Below, in pieces: positions 39,991 to 49,182 of a stretch of 64,000 nucleotides of DNA. Made by a program: the position numbers and the translations under genes. The stretch lies in contig NZ_QHLJ01000002.1 of assembly GCF_006864365.1 (NCBI RefSeq), positions 124,001-188,000 on the forward strand, in the 5' to 3' direction. Origin of the DNA: Campylobacter sp. MIT 99-7217 (GTDB lineage Bacteria > Campylobacterota > Campylobacteria > Campylobacterales > Campylobacteraceae). How positions within the stretch are numbered: position 1 is the stretch's first letter; each line of letters opens with the position of its first letter. The notes beneath the pieces are model-generated. The model was not told where the DNA came from, searched no databases, and saw only the letters and a list, made by a program, of their open reading frames with translations.

Positions 39991-40908
39991 ATGTTAAGGA
40001 TAATCAAACACAATCTTGGTGTGTATTTTATGATCATAGCCTGCTTAGATTTTACTCTAGTTGGAGCTTGTGCCAAGCTTTTGGGCGATGAGCTTTCATC
40101 AGTTGAGATCATGTTTTTTAGAAATGCCATTGGGGTTATTTTTATGCTTTATATACTCAAAAAAATCAAGATACATAAAGAAGGTAAACACCTATGGCTT
40201 CTCATTTTTAGAGGGATAACAGGAGCTCTTTCTTTATATCTTTTTTTCTATAATGTTTCAAATATCTCACTTGGAGGGGCATTTGCTTTTCAAAAAACCT
40301 CACCAATTTTTATTACGATCATAGCCTTTTTTATTTTTAAAGAAAATATAGGCTTAAAAGGTATTTTTGGGATTTTAATCGCCTTTTTAGGCGTGCTTTT
40401 AGTCTCTCAACCTTGGGCAGATACACACTCGCACACAGGCTTTGATTTTAAAAACTCTTCTCTTGGTGTTTTAAGTGGGTTTTTAGCCGCACTTGCTCTT
40501 ACTAGCGTGCGTCAGCTTCGAAAGTACTATGCTACAGAGCTTATAGCCTTTTCTTTTATCTTGATTGGGACCTTACTTCCAGCCTTATCGATGATCATAG
40601 GGGAATTTTACTCTCCACCAAGTCTTGATTTTCTCTTTACTCCCTTTGTTATGCCAAGTTTAAAAGCATGGTTTTTGATCGCTGTTATGGGCTGTTTTGG
40701 CACAATTTATCAAATTCATGTTACCAAGGCTTATGGTGTGGCAAAACAAGCTGGGGTTGTGGCTGGGGTAAGCTATTTGGATGTAGTTTTTTCTCTTATT
40801 TTGGGTATAATTTTGGGCGATGATTTACCAAGTGCTATGGTTTTTATCGGTATAATTGGCATAGTATTTGGCGGATTGATTTTAGTGAAAAAACAAAAAG
40901 GAAAATAA
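39991..40908 (+). CDS. EamA/DMT-superfamily permease
   Basis: A 305-residue protein with ten membrane segments arranged as two EamA repeats (about 10-140 and 155-300). Typical features are FFRNAIGVIFMLYIL, FQKTSPIFITIIAFFIFKE and a second-half VSYLDVVFSLILGIILGDDLP. Substrate unknown; relatives export amino acids or nucleotide metabolites. It is followed directly by kdsA with no gap, so it may share transcription with kdsA-ribH-nusB-pyrF. Confidence 0.88.
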   Translation: MLRIIKHNLGVYFMIIACLDFTLVGACAKLLGDELSSVEIMFFRNAIGVIFMLYILKKIKIHKEGKHLWLLIFRGITGALSLYLFFYNVSNISLGGAFAFQKTSPIFITIIAFFIFKENIGLKGIFGILIAFLGVLLVSQPWADTHSHTGFDFKNSSLGVLSGFLAALALTSVRQLRKYYATELIAFSFILIGTLLPALSMIIGEFYSPPSLDFLFTPFVMPSLKAWFLIAVMGCFGTIYQIHVTKAYGVAKQAGVVAGVSYLDVVFSLILGIILGDDLPSAMVFIGIIGIVFGGLILVKKQKGK

Positions 40909-41718
<810 letters not shown>

Positions 41719-41720
41719 AA

Positions 41721-42191
41721 ATGAAAATCATAGAGGGAAAATTAAATTTAAAAGGTAGCGAAAAAATTGCCATTATCAATGCAAGGTTTAATCACATCAT
41801 TACCGATCGCTTAGTAGAAGGAGCTAAAGATGCTTTTTTAAGACATGGAGGCAAGGAAGAAAATTTAAGCCTCATTTTAGTGCCGGGTGCTTTTGAGCTT
41901 CCTTTTGTCTTAAAAACAGCCATTGAGAGTAAGAAATTTGACGCAATTTGTTGCTTGGGTGCTGTGATCCGCGGCTCAACGCCTCATTTTGACTATGTTT
42001 CAGCTGAGACGACTAAGGGCATTGCAAATGTGAGCTTAGCACACAATGTGCCTGTAAGTTTTGGAGTTTTAACCACAGACACCATAGAACAAGCCATAGA
42101 ACGAGCTGGTAGCAAGGCTGGAAATAAGGGCTTTGAGGCTATGACAACTTTGATTGAAATTCTAAATTTAAAACTGAATTTGAAAGCTTAA
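41721..42191 (+). CDS. ribH: 6,7-dimethyl-8-ribityllumazine synthase RibH
   Basis: Penultimate step of riboflavin synthesis. The 156-residue protein has [47 protein letters not shown] and the [16 protein letters not shown] region with the catalytic His in the STPHFD loop. It is followed after 1 base by nusB, a frequent partnership across bacteria. Confidence 0.96.
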   Translation: MKIIEGKLNLKGSEKIAIINARFNHIITDRLVEGAKDAFLRHGGKEENLSLILVPGAFELPFVLKTAIESKKFDAICCLGAVIRGSTPHFDYVSAETTKGIANVSLAHNVPVSFGVLTTDTIEQAIERAGSKAGNKGFEAMTTLIEILNLKLNLKA

Positions 42192-42192
42192 A

Positions 42193-42585
42193 ATGGCGAC
42201 GCGTCATCAGGTAAGAACTTGCGTTGTGTCCTTACTTTACGCAAATGAGATGAATGAAGAAAACACGCAGTTTATAGATGAGTTTTTAGAAGAAAAAAAA
42301 ATTCGCAATGAGCAAAAAAACTTTGCTTTGGAGCTTTATAAGGGCGTTTGTGAGAATTTAGCAAGGCTTGATGAGCTTTTGAGTGCGAATTTAAAAGAAT
42401 TTGAAAGGCTAAGCAAAACTGAGCTGATGATTTTAAGGCTAAGTGCTTATGAGCTTTGTTTTAGCGACACGCAAAAGGCTATCATCATCAATGAAGCCGT
42501 AGAACTTGGCAAAGAACTTGGCAATGAAAACTCATCAAAACTCATCAATGCTGTGCTTGACGCACTTCAAAAGGACTTAAAATGA
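42193..42585 (+). CDS. nusB: Transcription antitermination factor NusB
   Basis: All-helical RNA-binding protein that, with NusE (S10), binds boxA of rRNA leaders. The 130-residue protein begins [20 protein letters not shown] and has the C-terminal [30 protein letters not shown] signature. It overlaps pyrF by 4 bases (ATGA). Standard length and position. Confidence 0.94.
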   Translation: MATRHQVRTCVVSLLYANEMNEENTQFIDEFLEEKKIRNEQKNFALELYKGVCENLARLDELLSANLKEFERLSKTELMILRLSAYELCFSDTQKAIIINEAVELGKELGNENSSKLINAVLDALQKDLK

Positions 42586-43262
42586 AGCTTTGCGTAGCAC
42601 TTGATCTAGCAAGCAAAGAAGAGTGTTTGAAGCTTGCAAGCGAGTTAAGAGGGCTTGATTTGTGGCTTAAGGTTGGCATGCGTGCTTTTTATAGGGAGGG
42701 TTTTGCTTTTATTGAGGAGCTTAAGAAAATCGGTGATTTTAGGATTTTTTTAGATCTTAAGCTTTATGATATCCCAAATACCATGGCTGATGCTTGCGAA
42801 GAGCTTGCTAAATTTGGTGTTGATATGATCAATCTTCACGCAAGTGCCGGAGAAATAGCACTTAAAATCTGCATGCAAAGACTAAACACACTTAAAAGTC
42901 GCCCTTTGGTGCTTGGAGTTTCGGCACTTACTAGCTTTGATGAGCAAGGTTTTCATCAAATTTACAAGCAGAATTTAAAAGAAGCGGTGGAAAATTTTAG
43001 CAAAATTTGCTTTGAAAGTTCGCTTGATGGAATGGTTTGCTCGGTTTTTGAAAGCAAGCTTATCAAAAATGCTACAAATCAAAATTTTCTTACCTTAACG
43101 CCTGGAATTCGCCCTTTCAAAGAAGAAAGCGATGATCAAAAAAGAGTGGCTGACATTCAAAGGGCAAAGCAAGAAAATGCTGATTTTATCGTGGTTGGTC
43201 GTCCTATTTACAAGGATAATGAGCCAAGAAAGAAATGTGAAAGGATTTTAAATGAACTTTGA
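42582..43262 (+). CDS. pyrF: Orotidine 5'-phosphate decarboxylase PyrF
   Basis: Last step of de novo UMP synthesis. The 226-residue TIM-barrel protein shows [14 protein letters not shown], the catalytic [16 protein letters not shown] (D-x-K-x-x-D), [17 protein letters not shown] and IVVGRPIY. Its final codons overlap the start of the downstream glycosyltransferase gene (ATG at 43252), so the GT8 gene probably depends on this operon for transcription and coupling. Confidence 0.95.
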   Translation: MKLCVALDLASKEECLKLASELRGLDLWLKVGMRAFYREGFAFIEELKKIGDFRIFLDLKLYDIPNTMADACEELAKFGVDMINLHASAGEIALKICMQRLNTLKSRPLVLGVSALTSFDEQGFHQIYKQNLKEAVENFSKICFESSLDGMVCSVFESKLIKNATNQNFLTLTPGIRPFKEESDDQKRVADIQRAKQENADFIVVGRPIYKDNEPRKKCERILNEL

Positions 43263-44554
43263 TATAGTCTTTGTAGCCGATGATAAATACATTAAATTTA
43301 CAGCCGTTTTAATGACAAGCATTATAAAAAACACACAAGGGGGGGGGGGCTTTAAGCCAGAAATTTCATTTTCATATCATCAGTGATTTTATAAGTGAAA
43401 AAAATCTTAAAAAACTAGATAAACTTAGAGCTAAATTAAATGAAATTTATCCTTGCGAACTTTCAAATTATACTATAAAAGAGGATTTTTCTCAGTTTCA
43501 AACCTTTGGCGAGGGACTAAATCACGCTACTTATTTTAAGCTTAAAATCGCTTCTATCTTGCCAAGTCATATAAAAACTTGTCTTTATTTGGATACTGAT
43601 ATGCTTTGTGTGGGCGATATAAGAGAGCTTTTTGAGCTAAATTTAGAAGATAAGATTTTAGCTTGTGTGCTGGATAAAAAGAGTTTAAACACACAAAAGA
43701 TTTTACACAAAAAAGATCCAAGTAAAGACTATATTTTAAGGCTTGATAAGACTTATTTTAATGCTGGCTTTTTGTTTATTAATTTAAACAAATTTAGACT
43801 TGAAAATATAGAAGAAAAGATTTTTTTATTACTCAAAGACTATGTGGTTGATATCCATGATCAAGGTGCTTTTAATGCTGTGTTGTGTGATAAAAAGGAT
43901 TTGAAAATTCTTTCTTTTAAATACAATTTTTTGCAACATATCAATTTTAAAACCCAAACTTTTTACACGCAAAAAGAATGTGATGAGGCTTTAAAAGATA
44001 TAAAAATCATTCATTATACAGACAAAAAGCCTTGGAATAGCTTTTTGGCAAATACCTTAAATTTACAAAATACTCATATCAAACTTTGGTGGGATATGGC
44101 TTTAAAAACACCTTGTTTTAAAAAAGAGTTTAAAAAACTTCAGTTGCAAGCCTTAGAAAATGAGCTTTTAAATTTGATCGATCCTAGAATGAGTAATGCA
44201 AGATTTAGGATAAAAACAAGTCTTGCTTATGAACTTGGAGCTTGTCTTATACGAAATCAAAAATCTTTTAAACTGCCATTTTTACTTATCAAAATAGCAC
44301 TAAAACATAAACAGCTCGAAAAGATATATCAGCAAAGAATTTTTTATAATCCAAATTTAGCCATGCCACCTTTAGAGCTTTGTAAGGATTATCAAAATGC
44401 TTTAAAACTTGAAAATCATCTTTCCTATCAACTTGGAAATGCCTTTTTGAAAGCTTGCAAAACTTGGTATAAGGGAGGATTTTTTATCTTTTTAAAACAA
44501 GCAAATGAGATCAAAAAAGAATTTAAAAAAACTAGGAGGCTTTTTATTGTATAA
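43252..44554 (+). CDS. Family 8 glycosyltransferase, phase-variable, out of frame here (G11)
   Basis: The ATG at 43252 starts [20 protein letters not shown], a typical GT8 N-terminus. An 11-G tract at 43339-43349 shifts the frame and translation stops at a TGA at 43384-43386 (about 44 residues). The remaining frame (through 44554) holds the GT8 core with the metal-binding DxD in [13 protein letters not shown] and an NAGFLFINL segment. Ten or 13 Gs would restore one 433-434-residue protein. Relatives add sugars to lipooligosaccharide or capsule. It overlaps pyrF, and acceptor and donor cannot be deduced. Confidence 0.9.
43339..43349 (+). repeat. Poly-G contingency tract, 11 G
   Basis: Eleven consecutive G residues inside the 5' part of the GT8 gene. 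The ON register needs a length of 10 (or 7 or 13). Slipped-strand mispairing at G tracts of this size is the known Campylobacter phase-variation mechanism. Confidence 0.97.
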
Positions 44555-44563
44555 AATGAAAGC

Positions 44564-44665
44564 TTATTTTTGAATTTCATTTGTTCTTTCAATCATTTTT
44601 AAAATCATTAAAGAAGCACCAAAAAAAGCACTTAAAGCAATAATTGCACAAATTATACCTATCAT
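44564..44665 (-). CDS. 33-aa small membrane protein
   Basis: A tiny frame encoding one hydrophobic helix (MIGIICAIIALSAFFGASL) followed by a charged tail ending in TNEIQK. Its ATG overlaps the stop of the upstream 76-aa membrane protein (ATGA at 44665-44662), which supports it being translated. No family recognised. Such short proteins are normally missed by automatic annotation. Confidence 0.55.
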   Translation of the reverse strand: MIGIICAIIALSAFFGASLMILKMIERTNEIQK

Positions 44666-44892
44666 TGTAACTCCTCAATATCTTTTAAATTTTTAAGAAC
44701 CTTTTTTGCACAAATATATAAAAGAATGCAAAGCACCATGATGCCAAGCATTATCGCCACTGCCTTTACCAAATCAATACTTTGATAATTAATCACAGAA
44801 TATCCAAAAATACCAAAAATGGCAGTCAAAAAAGCTAAAATCAAAGCCTTAAGTATATCAATTTCAAGTTTAATTCTTTCTTTTTTACTCAT
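44662..44892 (-). CDS. 76-aa membrane protein of unknown function
   Basis: I chose ATG at 44892 (MSKKERIKLEIDILKALILA) rather than the upstream in-frame codon at 44958, because the basic N-terminus then leads directly into two membrane helices (about 16-38 and 45-67), with a charged cytoplasmic end. Layout is reminiscent of holin-like or small regulatory membrane proteins, but I recognise no family. Coupled to the 33-aa protein downstream and located between the phase-variable GT8 gene and the RND gene. Confidence 0.6.
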   Translation of the reverse strand: MSKKERIKLEIDILKALILAFLTAIFGIFGYSVINYQSIDLVKAVAIMLGIMVLCILLYICAKKVLKNLKDIEELQ

Positions 44893-44997
44893 TTCACTTC
44901 CATAACAAACAGATGAGATAATTCTAATACCTCTTAACTTAAATTTATATGAATACAAAATGAATACATGTAAATCTACATAAAAATTGTATAAATA

Positions 44998-47415
44998 CTA
45001 AACCTTTTTATAAAAAGTGCTTAAAAAGCAAGGCAGTAAAAACAAGCTTCCCAAGAGCAAAAGTAGCATAACAAGTATGGTTAAAACGCCAAAATAAATC
45101 GTTGGGATAAAATTGCTACTCATCATCACGCTAAAGCCTAAAACTATGGCAAAGGTGGTGTAGTAAATCGCTGAACCTATGGATCTGTGCGTTGTAAAAA
45201 TGGCATTTTCTAGGCTTTGCTTTTTAAGCTCTTCTTTAAAGCGATATACATAATGCAAGGCATCATCAACGCCTATTCCTATAGCAATGGCAGCTATAGT
45301 GATACTCATGAGATCAAGAGGCAAGCCCAAAAATCCCATAAAGGCAAAAACCAAACTCAAAGGTATGATATTTGCTAAAATTGCTGCACTTGCATATCTA
45401 AAACTTCTAAAAATCACCACAAATAAAGAAAAGATCACAAGCACCACAAAGGCTAGGGTATTAAACTGCGACGCAAAAAGGCTTTGAAGCATGTTATTGT
45501 ATAAAAGCATGATTCCTGTTAGCTTAAAATCAAGCTCTTCATCTTTTAAAAGCGTTTTAAGCTCTTCATTTAACTCTTTTAAAAAATCATCTCTTTTTAA
45601 ATTTTTATCAGAATCAATGATACGCATGGAAAATCTCAGCTCATTTTCTTCTATATTTACAAAAGGAGAAAGCAAATCTTGCTTAAAATGAGGAGGTAAG
45701 TTTTCATTTAAAAAAGCAAGGGCGAAATCGTCCAAATCCCTGCCCTCGTTAATATCCTTTCCTAAGATAAGTAGGCTATTAAGACTTAAAACTGAGCCGA
45801 TAAAGCGTTTTTGCACAAGGTATTCATGCACCCTTTTAGCTATCCTTGTTTTCCTAGAATCAAACCAATAAGTTTCTTTGCTTGACAAGGCTTCAAATTC
45901 ATCTTCAAAACTATCATTTGAATGAGTTTTTGTTTCATTTTTCTTAAATTTAATGATAAGATCTAAGGGCAAGGTCCCGCCTAAATTTTTATCAATAACA
46001 AGCAAGCCTTGTTTGATCTCGCTACTATCTTTAAAATAATTTACAAAAGAGTTTTCAACCTTAAGTTTAGAAATACCCAAAAGAGCTAAAAGAACAGCAA
46101 AAAAGCAAATCACATATATACTTTTTTTGTATTTTAAGCTTGTATTTGCACAAAAGCTTAAGAAGCTGAAATTAAATTTCCTTAAAGCATACGCCCTTGG
46201 CTTTAAGCAAGGTAAAATGCTTGCAAAGAAAAGATACGAAAGAATCAAACTCACACTTATACCAAGACTCATCATAATGCCAAGCTTAATGATAGGCTCA
46301 ATGCCAGAAAAAAGCAAACTTAAAAAGCCTATGGCTGTGGTTAAAATAGCATAAAAACTAGGCTTAGCCTTGGCTAAAAGAGTGGCTAAAACAAGTCTTT
46401 GGATGCTTGCTTTTGGAAAGTTGTGGCTAAGTTCTACAAAATGAGCAATAAGATGAATGATAACAGAAACGCAGATGATAAGCATTAAAGCTACATAGTT
46501 TGAAGAAATGACCGTGATAGGAAAATGAAATAAAGCAAAAATTCCACTTGCACTACTTAAAGAAATAAGACATACAAATAAGGGCAAAATCACAAAACGC
46601 CACGCCTTAAAAAACCACCATAAAGCAAGGCTTAAAAGCAAAATCAAACTCAAACCATAAACAAGCAAATCATCTTTGATATAAGAAATCATATCATCAG
46701 CGATCAAACTCACCCCACTGATATGAAGATCAATATCTTCTTTTTCATAAGCTTTCATCTGCGTTTTGATCTCTTGCAAAAGCTTACTTGTTATAAGTTT
46801 TTGCTCTTCTTGGTGTTTTTTGATAAGAAGGCGAAAATGTGCTTTTTCATTTTCATCTTTTGCCTCATCTCTTAAAGAAATAAGCTCTGTGTATCTTAAA
46901 TCAGGCTCAAGATAAATGATCAAAGCAGCAGTTTTACCATCTTTTGAAATGATATTACCTTGATAAAAGGGGCTATTAGTAAATTCCCATTTTGCTTTTG
47001 TAAGATTTATATCCGCATCTTTTAGGGTTGGGATATGTTTAAGTAAATCTTTTAAGTCCTTATTATCGCTACTTTTAAGCAAGGGAGCATTAAGAGGGCT
47101 TAAAATTCTATTAATGCCTGAAATTTGTTCTAAATTTGTGTGTAAAGAGGCAAGTTTTTCTAAATTTGACCTTGAAAAAGGGTCTTGATCTTTAGGAGAA
47201 AAGCTTAGCATTAAGAAATTATCGCTTTTATAATGCTTGCTAAGCTCTCTAAAAATTTTCAAATCCTTATCATCTTCTAAAAGCAAGCTTTCAGCACTTG
47301 CATCAACTGAGAGCTTAAAAGCAAAGCTACTTAAGATGATACAACACAAAAGCGTAAAAAAAAGACTTGTTTTTTTATACGCTATGAGGATTTTAAGGAT
47401 TTTTGAAAATATCAT
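44998..47415 (-). CDS. RND/MMPL-family lipid exporter (HpnN-like)
   Basis: An 805-residue RND protein with twelve membrane segments in two halves and large periplasmic loops (about 35-230 and 430-600). Recognised from IIAHFVELSHNFPKASIQRL in the first half and AIAIGIGVDDALHYVYRFKEEL in the second. MMPL/HpnN relatives move hopanoids or other lipids across the envelope. It overlaps mlaC by 4 bases, and mlaA lies just upstream, so it is probably the inner-membrane partner of these lipid-transfer proteins. No MlaFEDB genes are in the window. Confidence 0.87.
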   Translation of the reverse strand: MIFSKILKILIAYKKTSLFFTLLCCIILSSFAFKLSVDASAESLLLEDDKDLKIFRELSKHYKSDNFLMLSFSPKDQDPFSRSNLEKLASLHTNLEQISGINRILSPLNAPLLKSSDNKDLKDLLKHIPTLKDADINLTKAKWEFTNSPFYQGNIISKDGKTAALIIYLEPDLRYTELISLRDEAKDENEKAHFRLLIKKHQEEQKLITSKLLQEIKTQMKAYEKEDIDLHISGVSLIADDMISYIKDDLLVYGLSLILLLSLALWWFFKAWRFVILPLFVCLISLSSASGIFALFHFPITVISSNYVALMLIICVSVIIHLIAHFVELSHNFPKASIQRLVLATLLAKAKPSFYAILTTAIGFLSLLFSGIEPIIKLGIMMSLGISVSLILSYLFFASILPCLKPRAYALRKFNFSFLSFCANTSLKYKKSIYVICFFAVLLALLGISKLKVENSFVNYFKDSSEIKQGLLVIDKNLGGTLPLDLIIKFKKNETKTHSNDSFEDEFEALSSKETYWFDSRKTRIAKRVHEYLVQKRFIGSVLSLNSLLILGKDINEGRDLDDFALAFLNENLPPHFKQDLLSPFVNIEENELRFSMRIIDSDKNLKRDDFLKELNEELKTLLKDEELDFKLTGIMLLYNNMLQSLFASQFNTLAFVVLVIFSLFVVIFRSFRYASAAILANIIPLSLVFAFMGFLGLPLDLMSITIAAIAIGIGVDDALHYVYRFKEELKKQSLENAIFTTHRSIGSAIYYTTFAIVLGFSVMMSSNFIPTIYFGVLTILVMLLLLLGSLFLLPCFLSTFYKKV

Positions 47416-47993
47416 TTTTGATAAAAATTAACGGCTTTGATTTTTTCTAACAGGGTTTGAAAATTCTCATTTTCCAAAACATCGCCAAACTGAGTTCTAT
47501 AAGTTTGTATAATGCTCACGCCCAAAACATCGACATCATAAATGAGCCAGTCTTTTTGGGGATTTTGATAAAATTTAAACACTACAAATTTATCCTCCCC
47601 ATCAATTCTCATCACGCTTGTTAAAAAATATCTCGTGCCTTTGTCATTTTTTTCTCCTTTGACAATCTTTAGGGTTTGATCCTTGTAAAGATGTAATTTA
47701 TCAGTGAAGCTTTTTTTAAGCTGGGCTTCAAAAGCCTCGCTAAATTGCTTTTTTTCAGCCTCGCTAAGCTTGTCATAGTGTTTAGATAAAGAAAGTTTAG
47801 CCATAAGCTTATAGTCAAATATAGGATCAAAAAGCTCAAAAATTTTTCCTGCTGCCTTGCTTTTATCTCCGCTTGTATTTTTTAGTATCAGCAAGGTTTT
47901 ATCGATATTTTCTTGCATAGTGCTTGAGATATTTTCAAGCTTTAGGGCAAAAGAAGCCACCACAAAGACGCATAAAAATGCTAAAGTTTTCAT
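47412..47993 (-). CDS. mlaC: MlaC-like periplasmic phospholipid-binding protein (Ttg2D)
   Basis: A 193-residue protein with a signal peptide (MKTLAFLCVFVVASFA) and the MlaC/Ttg2D fold, including LSKHYDKLSEAEKKQFSEAF and the C-terminal WLIYDVDVLGVSIIQTYRTQF. MlaC shuttles phospholipid between the outer membrane (MlaA) and an inner-membrane complex. It lies 11 bases downstream of mlaA and overlaps the RND gene. Annotated as a toluene-tolerance protein in older genomes. Confidence 0.9.
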   Translation of the reverse strand: MKTLAFLCVFVVASFALKLENISSTMQENIDKTLLILKNTSGDKSKAAGKIFELFDPIFDYKLMAKLSLSKHYDKLSEAEKKQFSEAFEAQLKKSFTDKLHLYKDQTLKIVKGEKNDKGTRYFLTSVMRIDGEDKFVVFKFYQNPQKDWLIYDVDVLGVSIIQTYRTQFGDVLENENFQTLLEKIKAVNFYQK

Positions 47994-48004
47994 TTTTTCT
48001 CCTT

Positions 48005-48694
48005 TTATTTGCTCATTTCAATGCGTCTTTGCTCATAAGCATCACGCAAGAAAGGATAGACATTTGGGGTATTATAATAAAGCTCATCAAGTGTATCAGT
48101 TTGAAAAGACAGCTCATTCATCACTACATAAGAATTTACAGCTAAACTAACATAAAATGGCTCTATATAGCCTGTTGGGACTAAATACCAATTCACAGGC
48201 ATTGAAAGCGTGTCTCTAAGATTGCTAGGACCAAGTATAGGCAAAACAAGATGAAAGCCACTGCCAACACCCCAATGTGCCAAGGCTGTTCCAAAATCAG
48301 CCGGATACTTGGCAATGCCTGTGTTACTTGCCGCATCGATGACCCCAAAAAAGCCAAAAAACATATTTACGCCAAATCTTTTAAACTCTATACCCACTTC
48401 CTTAAATTTAAACTGCAAGAGCAAAGAGCTTACACGCATAGGCATAGCAAGATTGCCCATGATATTTTTTACTCCTGTGCGTAAAAATTGTGGTGTGATA
48501 AAATTATAAGATTTAATCGCCGGTCTTGCTACATAGCTATAAAAGCCTATATTAAAGCTTGTCATCATTTTATTGTATCCTGATAAGGGATCATTAACCT
48601 TAAATTCTTCAAATTCTGCTTCAAAGTCATCAAATTCATCGCACAAGCTTACACTTAGGCATAAAAAAAGCAACAAGCAAATTCTTATCTTCAA
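48005..48694 (-). CDS. mlaA: MlaA/VacJ outer-membrane lipid asymmetry protein
   Basis: A 229-residue protein with a signal sequence and the VacJ family core: NDPLSGYNKMMTSFN, FGVIDAASNTGI, FGTALAHWGVGSGFHLVLPILGPSNLRD. MlaA removes misplaced phospholipids from the outer leaflet of the outer membrane. Odd points: the start appears to be TTG at 48694 without a ribosome-binding site, and the residue before the putative lipid cysteine is Leu (VSLC), so lipidation is uncertain. First gene of the mlaA-mlaC-RND unit. Confidence 0.9.
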   Translation of the reverse strand: MKIRICLLLFLCLSVSLCDEFDDFEAEFEEFKVNDPLSGYNKMMTSFNIGFYSYVARPAIKSYNFITPQFLRTGVKNIMGNLAMPMRVSSLLLQFKFKEVGIEFKRFGVNMFFGFFGVIDAASNTGIAKYPADFGTALAHWGVGSGFHLVLPILGPSNLRDTLSMPVNWYLVPTGYIEPFYVSLAVNSYVVMNELSFQTDTLDELYYNTPNVYPFLRDAYEQRRIEMSK

Positions 48695-48708
48695 AATTTA
48701 TAGTCCAA

Positions 48709-48714
48709 ATTATA
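48709..48714 (-). promoter_or_regulatory. Probable -10 box for mlaA
   Basis: TATAAT on the minus strand, in the 32-base gap between the phosphoribosyltransferase gene and mlaA. The predicted transcript start would be within about ten bases of the TTG codon, giving a nearly leaderless mRNA, which fits the missing ribosome-binding site. Confidence 0.45.
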
Positions 48715-48726
48715 CTTCATTTTTAT

Positions 48727-49170
48727 TTAATCAATTTTAATATCCCAGAAAAAATCCACCCATTCAAGGGCTTCTTTTACCTTAAATTCTGGGATAAGCA
48801 AGGCTTTACTTTTATAAAAAATACTTGCGATTTTAAGATCAAGATGAGGGAATTTTTCAAGCAGGAGCTTTTTAATCTCGCTAATTGTTTCGCCACTATC
48901 AATGATATCATCAACAAGCAAGACCTTTTTGTAATCATGCAAATCAGGGATATTAAAGATTTTAATGCTATCAAGTTTGTTTGTATCTTCATAATGAATG
49001 GAATTTAAGGAAAAAAGATTGCGGTTATTAAGTGCCACGCTTAAAGAATGTCCTAAACTCATACCCCCTCTAGCAATGGCTAAAATCACTTCAGGATCAA
49101 ATTCTTGCTTGATATTTCTTGCTAAAAACTGAGTATCGCCCACAAACTCATCAAAACTATAAAATCTCAT
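48727..49170 (-). CDS. Purine-type phosphoribosyltransferase
   Basis: A 147-residue type I phosphoribosyltransferase with the PRPP-binding loop VLLVDDIIDSGETI and the N-terminal EVILAIARGGMSLG. It transfers phosphoribose from PRPP to a base, probably xanthine, guanine or hypoxanthine, since the purine permease gene lies 12 bases upstream in the same operon. The specificity cannot be read with certainty. Confidence 0.88.
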   Translation of the reverse strand: MRFYSFDEFVGDTQFLARNIKQEFDPEVILAIARGGMSLGHSLSVALNNRNLFSLNSIHYEDTNKLDSIKIFNIPDLHDYKKVLLVDDIIDSGETISEIKKLLLEKFPHLDLKIASIFYKSKALLIPEFKVKEALEWVDFFWDIKID

Positions 49171-49182
49171 TTTTACTCCATA

